The notes: generated from the sequence alone by a model not told the origin. A stretch of 64,000 nucleotides of DNA from Mycolicibacterium sp. P9-22 (GCF_008329585.1 NZ_NPKP01000006.1:186001-250000); one strand, 5' to 3'; numbered from the stretch's first letter, positions 34,381 through 43,297 are shown. Made by a program: numbers and translations.

Positions 34381-35435
34381 CTCTGCCCGACCGCGGTCAC
34401 CGAGACCGAGCCGGCCGACACCGAGGCCCTGAGTGTGATGGGGGCTCTGCCGACCGGGCGCGCGTCCAGGACGCATTCGGCAACGGGTGCGATCAACTGC
34501 CTGCGAATCGTGCGGCGCAGCCCGCGCGCGCCGTAGACAGGGTCGAATCCGCCGTCCTGCAGCAAATCCAAGACGGTGGGATCGACCCTGAGCTGCACCG
34601 ACTCCCGCGCCAGTCTGCGCACCACGATGTCCACTTCGAGAGCGGTCACCTGCCGGGCTGTTGTAGGCCGAAACGCGTCCATGACCACTGTTTCATCGAC
34701 GCGATTGAAGAACTCGGGATCGAAGAAGTTCTCTACGGCATCGGTGACCGCCTTCCTCGTCCCCCCGCTGTGCGCGCGGCCGGCCGTGCGGTACCACCGC
34801 CGGTCGCCGCGACGCAGCTCCCGTGCCGCGTCTCTCGATCCGAGGTTCGACGTCATGAAGACGTAGCTGTTGCGGAAAGAGATCGACTCGCGGCCGTTGG
34901 CAAGGCGCAGCCGGCCACAGTCCAACACATGCAGCAATGCGCGGATGACGGTGGGATCGGCCTTCTCGATCTCATCGAGCAGGACGATGCCCGGCATGAA
35001 CGGGTCGCCCTCGATCTTGTCCTTGTCGAACAGCGTGAACGATTCCTTGCTTCCCGCGTATCCGGGTGGGGCCCCGGAGAACGAGGCTGCGTAGTGTTCC
35101 TGGGCCAGCGCCGCCATATCTATACGACACAGATCGTCCGGGCCCGAACGTAGTTCCGCAGCGACCTGGCGGACAAGCTCGGTCTTACCGACACCGGTCG
35201 GACCGACGAGCAGCACGCTCGCCAACGGCCGACCGGGGTCGGTGACGCCCGCCTGCGCAATCGCCACCGCCCGGGTCACCGCTTTGAGCGCGTCGGGCTG
35301 GCCGAGTATCCGGCTGCCCAACCGATCGAGGAACGCCTGCTGGTCGAACGCGGCGGGACCGGGTGTCGTGACATCCTCGTCGGCGGACTCCCGCACCGCG
35401 TTCTGCTCGTGGAACATATCGGTGAGGTACGGCAT
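34377..35435 (-). CDS. amiB: AAA+ ATPase, AmiB/ClpB-C-terminal-like
   Basis: The 352-aa protein is a single Clp-type AAA+ module: Walker A GPTGVGKT near residue 77, Walker B V-L-L-D-E-I-E-K near 155, sensor-1 T-S-N, and sensor-2 G-A-R-G-L-R-R near 315. It lacks an N-domain and a second ATPase ring. In Pseudomonas aeruginosa the amidase operon amiEBCRS encodes a similar ClpB-like ATPase, AmiB, of unproven role. Position 8 bp after amiE supports the same identity. The symbol is given by context and fold. Confidence 0.7.
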   Translation of the reverse strand: MPYLTDMFHEQNAVRESADEDVTTPGPAAFDQQAFLDRLGSRILGQPDALKAVTRAVAIAQAGVTDPGRPLASVLLVGPTGVGKTELVRQVAAELRSGPDDLCRIDMAALAQEHYAASFSGAPPGYAGSKESFTLFDKDKIEGDPFMPGIVLLDEIEKADPTVIRALLHVLDCGRLRLANGRESISFRNSYVFMTSNLGSRDAARELRRGDRRWYRTAGRAHSGGTRKAVTDAVENFFDPEFFNRVDETVVMDAFRPTTARQVTALEVDIVVRRLARESVQLRVDPTVLDLLQDGGFDPVYGARGLRRTIRRQLIAPVAECVLDARPVGRAPITLRASVSAGSVSVTAVGQS

Positions 35436-35443
35436 GTGGGCTC

Positions 35444-36481
35444 TCAGGCCTCGGCTGTCTGCTCGACCGGGAGATTGCCCACCCGGCAGTCGGCGACCCC
35501 CACGGTATCTCTGGTGATGGATTCCACGACTTCCTGCGCCTTCTGAGCGTCGGTGACCCAGAGCTTGTAGAACTCGAAGGGGCAGTCGGCCACGCCCTTG
35601 TCACCGTCACCGGCCGCGTGCACGCCGGAATAGCCGCGATGCAGCAATTTGAAGAGGTGGTTCTGCGATTGGTCGTTCTGCCGTGCGTCACGGATCGCCG
35701 CAAGCGAAAGCTGCGCGTACTGGATGCCGTACTCCTCCTCGCCGGTCTCACCCAGCGTTCGACCGTCGAAGCCGATCACCGCCGAGTGCCCGAAGTACGA
35801 GTACACGCCGTCGAAGCCGGCCGCATTGGCGACTGCCACATAGCAGTTGTTGGCCCAAGCCATGGCCTTGGCCATCAGCACCTGCTGGTCCTTGGCCGGG
35901 TACATGTATCCCTGGCACCGGACGATCAGCTCGGCCCCCTTCATCGCGCAGTCGCGCCAGATCTCTGGGTAGTTGCCGTCATCGCAGATGATCAGCGAGA
36001 TCTTCATGCCCTTGGGACCCCGCGTGACATATGTCGTGTCGCCGGGATACCAGCCCTCGATGGGACACCACGGCAGGATCTTCCGATACTTCTGCACGAT
36101 CTCGCCGGTGTCGTCGATGAGCACCAGGGTGTTGTACGGCGGTTTGTTGGGATGGTCCTCGTGCCGCTCACCGGTGATGGAGAAGACACCCCACGTCTTC
36201 GCCTTGCGGCACGCCGCGGCGAATATATCGGTTTCATCACCCGGAATGCTCGCGGCGGTCGCATACATCTCGTCGGGGTCATACATGATGCCCTGTGTCG
36301 AATATTCCGGGAAAACAACAAGATCCATGCCGGGAAGTCCCGACTTCATGCCGACGACCATGTCGGCGATCTTGCGGGCGTTGTCGAGCACTTCCTCCCT
36401 GGTGTGCAGTCTGGGCATTTTGTAGTTCACGACCGCCACTCCGACGGTGTCCGGACTGGATGAGATGTCGCCGTGACGCAT
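35444..36481 (-). CDS. amiE: Aliphatic amidase
   Basis: The 345-aa protein matches the AmiE aliphatic amidase of the nitrilase superfamily, which hydrolyses short amides to acid and ammonia. The N-terminus M-R-H-G-D-I-S-S-S is typical, and the catalytic triad falls at the classical positions: Glu59 (F-P-E-Y), Lys134 (K-Y-R-K) and Cys166 (I-I-C-D-D-G-N-Y). AGGAGA precedes the ATG. It is central in a unit with amiB, amiS and amiC homologues. Confidence 0.93.
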   Translation of the reverse strand: MRHGDISSSPDTVGVAVVNYKMPRLHTREEVLDNARKIADMVVGMKSGLPGMDLVVFPEYSTQGIMYDPDEMYATAASIPGDETDIFAAACRKAKTWGVFSITGERHEDHPNKPPYNTLVLIDDTGEIVQKYRKILPWCPIEGWYPGDTTYVTRGPKGMKISLIICDDGNYPEIWRDCAMKGAELIVRCQGYMYPAKDQQVLMAKAMAWANNCYVAVANAAGFDGVYSYFGHSAVIGFDGRTLGETGEEEYGIQYAQLSLAAIRDARQNDQSQNHLFKLLHRGYSGVHAAGDGDKGVADCPFEFYKLWVTDAQKAQEVVESITRDTVGVADCRVGNLPVEQTAEA

Positions 36482-36533
36482 GATTTTCTCCTAGATGGTT
36501 GAAACAACAAGGGACACAGGTTGTTATGTGAAG

Positions 36534-37150
36534 TCAGCCGAAGACCGGCCGCCCGGCAGCGGAAGTCTGCCGGTAGGAGGAACTGAGCAATTTGGCCACA
36601 ATGAGTAGCGCCGCCAGGCCGACGGCCCACCCGGTGGCGATGAGTCCCGACGTCCGGTAGTTCCCGGTGAGGGCCAGAAACGCCGGCAGCGCGCATGTTG
36701 GGAGGCTGAGAAGTGTGACCGCCCAGCCCGTGAAGCGGGTCAGATCGTCCCGGCGCAGACCCAGCACCAGGAAGAACAGCAACCACAGCACGGCCCACGA
36801 CAGCCAGATGACACCGAATACGGGATCGCCGGAGACGGTGAAGGACAGCGCCGAGTACACCACCGCCGCACCGGACACGAACAGCGAGAACCAGCCCAGC
36901 CCTTCGGGTTCGAGGTCGGCGAGGTTGACGATGCCGACGTAGAGATAGGTGAATCCGAAGAGGTACAGCCCGGAGGCGTCGAGTGTGGCGACCGGATCCG
37001 CAGGGTTCTGGATCAGCATCACGGTGGGTACGACACATTGCAGTGCACCGACAAACAGATTGAGCACGGCCGCCGACCGGGCCGGCCCAGCAGCATCAGG
37101 CCGTTCACGAAGAGCACCGCGCCGACGTAGAGCAATCCGACGTTGTTCAC
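36534..37150 (-). pseudogene. amiS: AmiS/UreI-type amide/urea channel gene with an apparent frameshift
   Basis: The start is a GTG at 37150 preceded by GGGAGG (37156-37161) and encodes V-N-N-V-G-L-L-Y-V-G-A-V-L-F-V-N-G-L-M-L-L-G-R, the conserved AmiS/UreI N-terminus. Near 37080-37086 the frame shifts: the frame continues to a stop at 37019-37021, while the rest of the protein (S-A-A-V-L-N-L-F-V-G onward, with Y-L-F-G-F-T-Y-L and G-V-I-W-L) is read in a different frame to 36534. One missing base (net -1 modulo 3) explains this. The protein would be about 204 aa and six-helix if whole. It is a pseudogene unless the base is a sequence error. Confidence 0.75.
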
Positions 37151-37167
37151 CGGGGCCTCCCAGTTGA

Positions 37168-37220
37168 TTTCATTTGGTTTATCTCCAAATGAAACTAAGT
37201 GACGGGCAGCACACTGTCAA
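37168..37220 (-). promoter_or_regulatory. Promoter and operator of amiS-amiE-amiB
   Basis: On the minus strand TTGACA (37215-37220), 17 bp, TAGTTT (37192-37197) form a near-consensus promoter. A perfect inverted repeat, TTTCATTTGG-N7-CCAAATGAAA (37168-37194), overlaps the -10 and the expected start point and ends 6 bp before the amiS ribosome site. It is either an operator or an mRNA hairpin at the 5' end. Confidence 0.75.
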
Positions 37221-37245
37221 TAGCGAAAGCACCTACCCCACAGCG

Positions 37246-38322
37246 TCAATGCCGAGCAAGCGTGGTGAGGACGTCGAAATCGAATCCGTCGGCGACAGCC
37301 AGATGCACCGGCTGCACCGTCGCGTCGGGATGAAATTCGACCGTGCCGCGGGGACTCTCGAAGGCCATGCCATCGGCTGCGGGCAGATCCGTCAGGCGGC
37401 CGGCACGGTGTATCAGATTGGCCAGCAACTGTGTTCCCTCATAACAGGATTCGGCTATCCCACTGAGCGGCGGCGCTCCAGGGCCGTGCAGATCGAGGTA
37501 ACGGTCCAGAAGTTCCATCGAGCCGGCTCCGACGATCGACCGAAAGTAGGAGGCTGCGACGAACAATCGCCGGGTGGCCCCGTCGCCGCTGGCCAGCAAC
37601 ATGCTCTCGTCCATGAGCGGACTGAATCGCACGAACGCCTCGTCGGCGCCCTGCGCCGCGCAGGCGCGGTTGAACTCCACCGCGTCATGGCCGACCAGCA
37701 GCATCAGCACGGCATCACAGCCGGAGCCGAGTGCGGCACGCACCACCTCCGCCATGTCGGCCCGCCCGAGGTCGACGAATCGCCCACCCACGATGTCCAG
37801 GTCCAGCTCGCCGGCGTATCGACGTACCGATGCCATCGAGGAACGCGGCCATACGTAGTCGTCACCGACGATGAACCAGCGCCGGACACCGAGGTTGTCC
37901 CGTAACCAGCGCAGCGCCGGCGCGATCTGACCGTCCGGGGTCTCTCCGCAGCAATAGATGTCACGGCGACGTTCTCCACCCTCGTACAACGCCGGGTACG
38001 CGTAGGGGACGCGAGCGGCCACCACGGGAGCCAGTGCGTTACGAACCGACGAGATGTGCCAGCCACTGACCGCGTCGATTCGGCCACCGGAGACGAGTTC
38101 GTCGATGCGGGCCGCGACGACGCCCGGCTCGGCACCACCGTCCACGACCTCTATGTGCACCTCACGGCCGAGCACCCCGCCGGCGGCATTCAGGTCGTGG
38201 GCGACCAGCTGGCTGACCGCCTCACAGGAGGGGCCGAACACTCCCCCAGGCCCTTGCAGGGGAACCACCATGGCCAACCGCCACCGCTCGGCGTCGGTAC
38301 CAGCCGGGTGCGAACCCGCCAT
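37246..38322 (-). CDS. amiC: AmiC-like amide-binding protein, no signal peptide
   Basis: The 358-aa protein is a type I periplasmic-binding fold (Leu/Ile/Val-binding family) with L-A-M-V-V-P-L-Q-G-P-G-G and G-R-E-V-H-I-E-V-V-D-G-G-A-E-P. It lacks a signal peptide, as does Pseudomonas AmiC, the cytoplasmic amide sensor that binds the antiterminator AmiR. No AmiR gene is seen here; a MarR gene is divergent. It may sense amides or pair with another regulator. AmiC is the best call, from fold, lack of export signal and position. Confidence 0.7.
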   Translation of the reverse strand: MAGSHPAGTDAERWRLAMVVPLQGPGGVFGPSCEAVSQLVAHDLNAAGGVLGREVHIEVVDGGAEPGVVAARIDELVSGGRIDAVSGWHISSVRNALAPVVAARVPYAYPALYEGGERRRDIYCCGETPDGQIAPALRWLRDNLGVRRWFIVGDDYVWPRSSMASVRRYAGELDLDIVGGRFVDLGRADMAEVVRAALGSGCDAVLMLLVGHDAVEFNRACAAQGADEAFVRFSPLMDESMLLASGDGATRRLFVAASYFRSIVGAGSMELLDRYLDLHGPGAPPLSGIAESCYEGTQLLANLIHRAGRLTDLPAADGMAFESPRGTVEFHPDATVQPVHLAVADGFDFDVLTTLARH

Positions 38323-38366
38323 CTGCCCGTCCTCACCTGTGGCATTGAGCGATCAACTGCTATCGT

Positions 38367-38378
38367 TTCCAACTGGAA
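38367..38378. promoter_or_regulatory. Operator candidate between amiC and marR
   Basis: TTCCA-AC-TGGAA is a 12-bp palindrome in the 105-bp gap between the divergent amiC and MarR genes, the usual position for MarR autoregulation. Promoter hexamers nearby are not clear. Confidence 0.5.
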
Positions 38379-38427
38379 GTATCGCGCGCAGTGGGCGCGG
38401 TCGGCAAGGCGCAAGGAGATGTTTGTC

Positions 38428-38856
38428 ATGTCGAGTCCGTCGCCCCGCGGCCGAACCGGCAGTTCGGTGGCGGTCGTGATGCTGCGTGCGGCCCGCCGGC
38501 TCGGCAGCGACCTGGAAGCCGAACTACAGCACGCCGACCTCGGGATCGATCACTGGCTCGTCATCGATGTCCTGGCCGGCGCCGACGGACTCACCATGGC
38601 CGAATTGCAATCGGCAACGATGATCGCCGGCCCGACCCAGACGCGGGTCGTCGACAAACTGGTGTCCCGGTCACTGGTGTATCGCGAGGTCGACAAGTTC
38701 GATCGCCGCAAGGTACGGGTGTACCTGAGCACGCGTGGACTGGCGCTGCACGACGAGTTGCGGCCCGGCGTGGACGCCGCCGAGCGGGCCTGGCTGGATG
38801 ACCATGCCGATCAGGTGTGCGCGGGCATCGCGGGTCGCCGCGCCGGCAAATCCTGA
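38428..38856 (+). CDS. MarR family transcriptional regulator
   Basis: The 142-aa protein has the MarR winged helix: D-G-L-T-M-A-E-L-Q-S-A-T-M-I-A-G-P-T-Q-T-R-V near residues 52-75 and the wing K-F-D-R-R-K-V-R-V-Y-L-S-T-R-G. AAGGAG lies 9 bases before the ATG at 38428; the ATG at 38419 overlaps that site and is rejected. It probably regulates the divergent amidase genes and/or the acetamidase gene that follows 76 bp downstream. Confidence 0.85.
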   Translation: MSSPSPRGRTGSSVAVVMLRAARRLGSDLEAELQHADLGIDHWLVIDVLAGADGLTMAELQSATMIAGPTQTRVVDKLVSRSLVYREVDKFDRRKVRVYLSTRGLALHDELRPGVDAAERAWLDDHADQVCAGIAGRRAGKS

Positions 38857-38932
38857 CAACCGATTCCCTTGCTCGGCAACCGTTTTGACCGCAGGTGTGG
38901 CGGCGACGCCGTGTTGCGACCAGGATGACCTG

Positions 38933-39946
38933 ATGGACCACATCACCTTCGTCCCGTCGCCCGACCAGTTCGCGTTCACTTTCGGCGGCGCCGACCCGGT
39001 GCTGCGCATCAAGGCGCCGACGGTGCTCACCCTGTGGACCGAGGACGCCTACGGTGGCCGGATCACCAGCGCAGACGATGTGGCCAGCAGCGCGCTGGAC
39101 ACCGAGGACCTCAATCCACAGACCGGGCCGTTCTGGATCGAAGGCGCCGAACCCGGAGACACCTTGGCCGTGCATCTGGTAGATCTGACGCCGGCGCGCA
39201 GCTGGGGCGCGTCGACGCTCATCCCGTTCTTCGGCGGACTGACCAGCGTGCCGGTGAGCCCGACTCTGCAGGATCCGCTGCCCGAACGCACCTGGATCTA
39301 CGAATACGACTCGGCGGCGCGCACTGTCGGGTTCTCGGCGAAGGGCAGCAATTTCGAGGTGGCACTGCCCGCCAACCCGATGCTCGGCACCGTCGGCGTC
39401 GCACCCGCCCGCCGGGAGGTGCGCACCTCGTTGGTACCCGATGTGTTCGGCGGCAACATGGACACCCCGGAGATGACCGCGGGCGCCACCTGCTACCTGC
39501 GGGTGAACGTGCCGGGTGCGCTGTTCTCCCTCGGCGACGGGCACTACCGCCAGGGTGAGGGCGAATCGTGCGGCACCGCGGTGGAGGGCGCGATGAACGT
39601 GACGGCGATCGTCGAACTGATCAAGGGTGGCGGGCCGGCCTGGCCGCGGTTGGAAACCGACACCCACCTGATGTGCATCGGTTCCGGTCGCCCGTTGGAA
39701 GAGGCGTGGCGCGCCGGGCAGGTCGAGATGATCACCTGGCTGGGCGAGCTGTACGGGCTGGACCGACTCGACGCCTACCAGCTGCTCACCCAGATCTCGT
39801 TGGCCCCGCTCGCGAACGTGGTGGACACCAACTACAGCGCGGTGACCAAGATCGACAAACGGCTGCTGCCCAACGCCACCGCATACGGCGGCGTGCACAG
39901 CGAACTGCGCTCAGCGGCAAAGTCATTCGGAACCATCACGTACTAG
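38933..39946 (+). CDS. Acetamidase/formamidase (FmdA family)
   Basis: The 337-aa protein matches the FmdA/AmdA acetamidase-formamidase family, which hydrolyses formamide or acetamide and is unrelated to AmiE. Family features are G-P-F-W-I-E-G-A-E-P-G-D-T-L-A-V-H-L near residue 62 and G-D-G-H-Y-R-Q-G-E-G-E near 200. It gives the region a second route from amide to ammonia. An SDR gene follows 10 bp downstream. Confidence 0.87.
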   Translation: MDHITFVPSPDQFAFTFGGADPVLRIKAPTVLTLWTEDAYGGRITSADDVASSALDTEDLNPQTGPFWIEGAEPGDTLAVHLVDLTPARSWGASTLIPFFGGLTSVPVSPTLQDPLPERTWIYEYDSAARTVGFSAKGSNFEVALPANPMLGTVGVAPARREVRTSLVPDVFGGNMDTPEMTAGATCYLRVNVPGALFSLGDGHYRQGEGESCGTAVEGAMNVTAIVELIKGGGPAWPRLETDTHLMCIGSGRPLEEAWRAGQVEMITWLGELYGLDRLDAYQLLTQISLAPLANVVDTNYSAVTKIDKRLLPNATAYGGVHSELRSAAKSFGTITY

Positions 39947-39956
39947 GAAGGCCATC

Positions 39957-40709
39957 ATGGATCTCGGACTCACCGACAAATGTTTCGCCGTCACCGGCGG
40001 CACCCGTGGCATCGGACGCGCCGTGGTGGAGGGGCTGATCGCCGAGGGTGCCAAGGTCGCGTTCTGCGCGCGCACCTCCGAGGATGTGGCGCAGGCACAG
40101 AAGGAGCTCGGCGGCGCCGCCCTGGGCTCAGCGGTCGACGTGGGCGCCACCGCGACGCTGGCGGCGTGGGTGGAAGCCACCGCCGACACGTTCGGCGGTT
40201 TGGACGGGGTGGTGGCCAACGTCAGCGCACTGGCCATCCCGGAGTCGGCGGATAACTGGCGCACCAGCTTCGAGGTCGACCTGATGGGCACCGTCGGCCT
40301 GGTGGACGCCGCGCTGCCGTATTTGGAGGCATCCGGCGCCGGATCGATCGTGACGATCTCCAGTGTGTCCGGCCGTGAGGTGGACTTCGCGGCCGGACCG
40401 TACGGCACGATGAAGGCCGCCATCATCCACTACACGCAGGGACTGGCCTATCAGCTTGCCCGAAAGGGTGTGCGCGCCAACACCGTCAGCCCGGGAAACA
40501 CCTATTTCCCCGGGGGCGTGTGGCCGTCCATCGAGCAGAACAACCCGGAACTGTTCGCCACCGCACTGGCCCTCAATCCGACCGGCCGGATGGCGACCCC
40601 GCAGGAAGTGGCCAACGCGGTGGTGTTCCTGTCCAGTGGGGCGGCGAGCTTCATCACCGGGACGAACCTGCTCGTCGACGGCGCACTGACCCGCGGCGTC
40701 CAGTTCTGA
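39957..40709 (+). CDS. SDR family oxidoreductase
   Basis: The 250-aa classical SDR has T-G-G-T-R-G-I-G at residues 14-21, catalytic Ser in T-I-S-S-V-S-G and Y-G-T-M-K about 13 residues on. The usual N-N-A-G is replaced by A-N-V-S (residues 84-87). The C-terminus has L-V-D-G-A-L. It sits 10 bp after the acetamidase gene and is probably cotranscribed; the link between the two reactions is unknown. Confidence 0.85.
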   Translation: MDLGLTDKCFAVTGGTRGIGRAVVEGLIAEGAKVAFCARTSEDVAQAQKELGGAALGSAVDVGATATLAAWVEATADTFGGLDGVVANVSALAIPESADNWRTSFEVDLMGTVGLVDAALPYLEASGAGSIVTISSVSGREVDFAAGPYGTMKAAIIHYTQGLAYQLARKGVRANTVSPGNTYFPGGVWPSIEQNNPELFATALALNPTGRMATPQEVANAVVFLSSGAASFITGTNLLVDGALTRGVQF

Positions 40710-40719
40710 CCGCACACCG

Positions 40720-42096
40720 TCAGTCGAAGTACTCACGATCCGCGGAGTGGATCGCGGCGCGGACCGCGTGTGCCAGGCCGTCGATGAGGTCGGGATCGTC
40801 GGGCAGCTGCAGAATCGAGATCCGCAGCAGACCGGCGGTCGGGTTGATGAACGATTTCGCCCCGGATGCCACGACGATGCCCTGCCTGGCCAGGTTGATC
40901 AGCGCCGCCGTCTCATCGGGTACCGGCACCCACACCACGAATCCGTCTCGGCTGGTCGACGCCTTCAGCCCGACACCGGCGAAGGCGGCCAGCACCGCCT
41001 CACGCCGTCTGCGGTAGGCCGCCCGCGCCCGCCGCATGACATCGGTGGTGGACTCATCCTCGATCAGACCGGCCAGCGAGTTCTGCAGGATGCGACTGTT
41101 GGAGGCCATCCCGAAACTGCGCAGCCGGATGGTCCGTTCCACCAGTTCGACGCACCCGCCGAGCACCGCGGACCGGAGGTCGATGCCGAAAGCCTTGCAG
41201 TAGCTACGAATCCGCACCACCCGGTCCGGCAGCAGGTCGCCGAGAGTGGCGGGCTCCCCCGACGCGAGCGGTCCGGCACTGTCATCCTCGATGACCCAGG
41301 TGCCCGCCGCCCGCGAGGCCAGCAGCGCGGCGAGTTCGGCCGCCCGGGTGGCCGTCAGGGAGCCCGCCACCGCGTATGCCCCGCTGGGTTGCAACACCAG
41401 TGCGGCGACACCACGCTCCAGGGCGGCAGCCACCGAGGCCACCGTCGGCCCCTGTTCGTCGGCGCGCACTCCCACCGGCTCGATGCCCAGATGACGGAGG
41501 ATATCCAGATATCCGGGGCTGACCGGCTCTTCGACCGCGATCAGCCGCCGCGCGCCCGATGCCTCGGATTGAACGGCCGCCGCACTGGCCAGCACCAGTG
41601 CCTCGCTGCCGCCACCCACGCAGTTCCAGGCCTGCGCGGCGAACGGCCAGCTGCTCTGCACCGAGCGCAGTAATCGGGGAGTGATGTAGGCGCGTTGGGC
41701 GGCATGCAAGTCCTCGGTGTCCAGGGCAGATGCCAGTGCTGCACGAAGATCCGGCTGTAGGTTCGGATCGGGTGTCACGAAGGACATTTCGACGTGCGAC
41801 CACTCGAAGACCGATCCGTTGCGACCGGATGGTCCGGTGACTCCGGCGACCACCGTCCCGCCGCGGCGCCGGGTCTCCAACCTCCCGGTGTCCCGGACGC
41901 GGCTCCACGCCGACATGACGGTGCCAGGACTGACGCCGGCGACCTTGGCAAATTCGCGGATGGTGGGCAATTGCGCGCCGGGCGACAGCTCGCCACCGTC
42001 GATCAATCTGGTCAGCCCGCTGCCCAGATCTCGGGCATTGCTCGCGGCCAGGCGGCCGGCGAGCCAGCCTGCGTCGATCTGGTCGGGTGCCGACAT
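40720..42096 (-). CDS. MocR/PdxR-type regulator (GntR winged helix fused to aminotransferase fold)
   Basis: The 458-aa protein has an N-terminal GntR winged helix (L-P-T-I-R-E-F-A-K-V-A-G-V-S-P-G-T-V near residues 44-61) and a type I aminotransferase-like domain with a PLP-lysine motif S-Y-C-K-A-F-G near 320. MocR proteins sense PLP or amino compounds and activate or repress neighbours. The ATG at 42096 (or 42099) overlaps the stop of the 68-aa gene, so it ends the operon running from the monooxygenase at 49977 and may regulate it. Confidence 0.85.
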   Translation of the reverse strand: MSAPDQIDAGWLAGRLAASNARDLGSGLTRLIDGGELSPGAQLPTIREFAKVAGVSPGTVMSAWSRVRDTGRLETRRRGGTVVAGVTGPSGRNGSVFEWSHVEMSFVTPDPNLQPDLRAALASALDTEDLHAAQRAYITPRLLRSVQSSWPFAAQAWNCVGGGSEALVLASAAAVQSEASGARRLIAVEEPVSPGYLDILRHLGIEPVGVRADEQGPTVASVAAALERGVAALVLQPSGAYAVAGSLTATRAAELAALLASRAAGTWVIEDDSAGPLASGEPATLGDLLPDRVVRIRSYCKAFGIDLRSAVLGGCVELVERTIRLRSFGMASNSRILQNSLAGLIEDESTTDVMRRARAAYRRRREAVLAAFAGVGLKASTSRDGFVVWVPVPDETAALINLARQGIVVASGAKSFINPTAGLLRISILQLPDDPDLIDGLAHAVRAAIHSADREYFD

Positions 42097-42302
42097 CATC
42101 GATCCCTGGGCGGCAGACCGAGCCTGCCGCGCAGATCGCCGTCGGAGTCCGGCTTCCACAGCCCGGTCTCGGCCCATTGCGCATACTCGGCGTGCCGGCC
42201 CAGATCGGCGATCTCGGCCGGTCCGTTACCCGAGTCGCGCCAGCGCGCGATCGGACCGAACGCATGCTCGCCCGACGCGATGAAGCGCAACCCCCCTGTC
42301 AT
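42096..42302 (-). CDS. Unknown 68-aa protein, coupled at both ends
   Basis: ATG 42302 overlaps the stop of the luciferase-like gene (ATGA) and its own stop overlaps the MocR start region (ATGATG). The coupling at both ends argues that it is a real gene. The sequence is charged and soluble, with R-F-I-A-S-G-E-H-A-F-G-P near the start and W-A-E-T-G-L-W-K-P-D in the middle; I recognise no family. It may be a small partner of the flavin enzyme. Confidence 0.65.
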   Translation of the reverse strand: MTGGLRFIASGEHAFGPIARWRDSGNGPAEIADLGRHAEYAQWAETGLWKPDSDGDLRGRLGLPPRDR

Positions 42303-43297
42303 CTGCTGACCAGCCCGGCCCGGGACCCGCCGGATCCCTCCTTGCGTACCGGTTCCAGCACCTCGGACACCGTCAGCGACAAACTCGACTTCCACTGCGC
42401 CAAGGTCAATTTGGCGGGAGCCACCTGGAGCAGCACCTCATCGACGTGGTTGAGCTCGGGATCGCCCCGCAGACGTTCGCGCACCAGATCCGGATCCCCG
42501 TACCAGGGTTCGCCGTTCCCGTTCTTCAGGTGCAGGTCGATGGCCTTCTGTCCGGCCAGCGCGCGCGCCTCCGAGGTGGTCTCGGCGACGATGACGGTGC
42601 GACTGGCCGCGATGCGTTGGCGCGCCCCCGCGTGTGAGCGGAACGCGTCGATGGCATCGCTGTGCCTGGTCAGATTCCCCTCGAAGGTCAGGGCCTTCGA
42701 CGACCGCAGCAGCAGGTTGTCACCCGCCTTGCCGATCTCCTCGGCGTGCGCCGGATCGCTGGCAACCCGCCACAGCCGTCGGCGCAGGTCGCCGGCCGGT
42801 GGGTAGAGGTGGCGACCGCCGCCGAGGTCGTCCCCGTCCAGGACGGACCTCAGCACGGCGGTCTTCTCGGCGTACACCCGCAGCCGGTCATCCCAGTCGA
42901 CTCCGAACGGTCCGAACGCCCAATCCTCCAGCCCGGAGCCGAGTCCCAGTTGCAGCCTGCCCTGCGACAGCGCATCCGTGATCACCGCGTCCTCGGCCAC
43001 CCGGATCGGGTTCTCCAAGGTGATCACCACGACGCCCGCGCCCAACCGGATGCGGCAGGTGCGCTGGCTCGCGGCGGCCAGGAACACCAGCGGCGAGGCG
43101 ATGGTGCCCTTGTCGGAACGGAAGTGATGCGAGGTGATCCAGGCGGTCGTCAGACCGAGTGCCTCGGCGTGCACGATGAGGTCGAGTCCGTCGTGGTACT
43201 GGCGGACCGGGTCAGCCTCGGTGTCGTTGAGCCGGAAGAAGATCCCGAACTCGGGCAGACCTGGGGCGAGCGAAGCGACGGGGACTGGGTCCGTCAT
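42299..43297 (-). CDS. LLM-class (bacterial luciferase-like) flavin monooxygenase
   Basis: The 332-aa protein has the luciferase-like barrel features: F-G-I-F-F-R near residue 18, S-H-H-F near 56, L-G-A-G-V-V-V-I-T-L-E-N-P-I near 85 and L-G-L-G-S-G near 117. It would use reduced FMN or F420 to oxygenate a substrate. It is 7 bp downstream of the binding-protein gene and coupled to the 68-aa gene. Substrate is probably what the ABC importer takes up. Confidence 0.85.
   Translation of the reverse strand: MTDPVPVASLAPGLPEFGIFFRLNDTEADPVRQYHDGLDLIVHAEALGLTTAWITSHHFRSDKGTIASPLVFLAAASQRTCRIRLGAGVVVITLENPIRVAEDAVITDALSQGRLQLGLGSGLEDWAFGPFGVDWDDRLRVYAEKTAVLRSVLDGDDLGGGRHLYPPAGDLRRRLWRVASDPAHAEEIGKAGDNLLLRSSKALTFEGNLTRHSDAIDAFRSHAGARQRIAASRTVIVAETTSEARALAGQKAIDLHLKNGNGEPWYGDPDLVRERLRGDPELNHVDEVLLQVAPAKLTLAQWKSSLSLTVSEVLEPVRKEGSGGSRAGLVSR

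Noticed and set aside
36503..36525. AACAAC-N11-GTTGTT between amiS and amiE as a terminator
   Set aside because: The six-base AT-rich stem with an 11-base loop is too weak to support a call.
36534..37067. amiS starting at the GTG at 37067 as an intact shorter gene
   Set aside because: This would remove the conserved first helix, which is present upstream in another frame with a good ribosome site, so a frameshift fits better.
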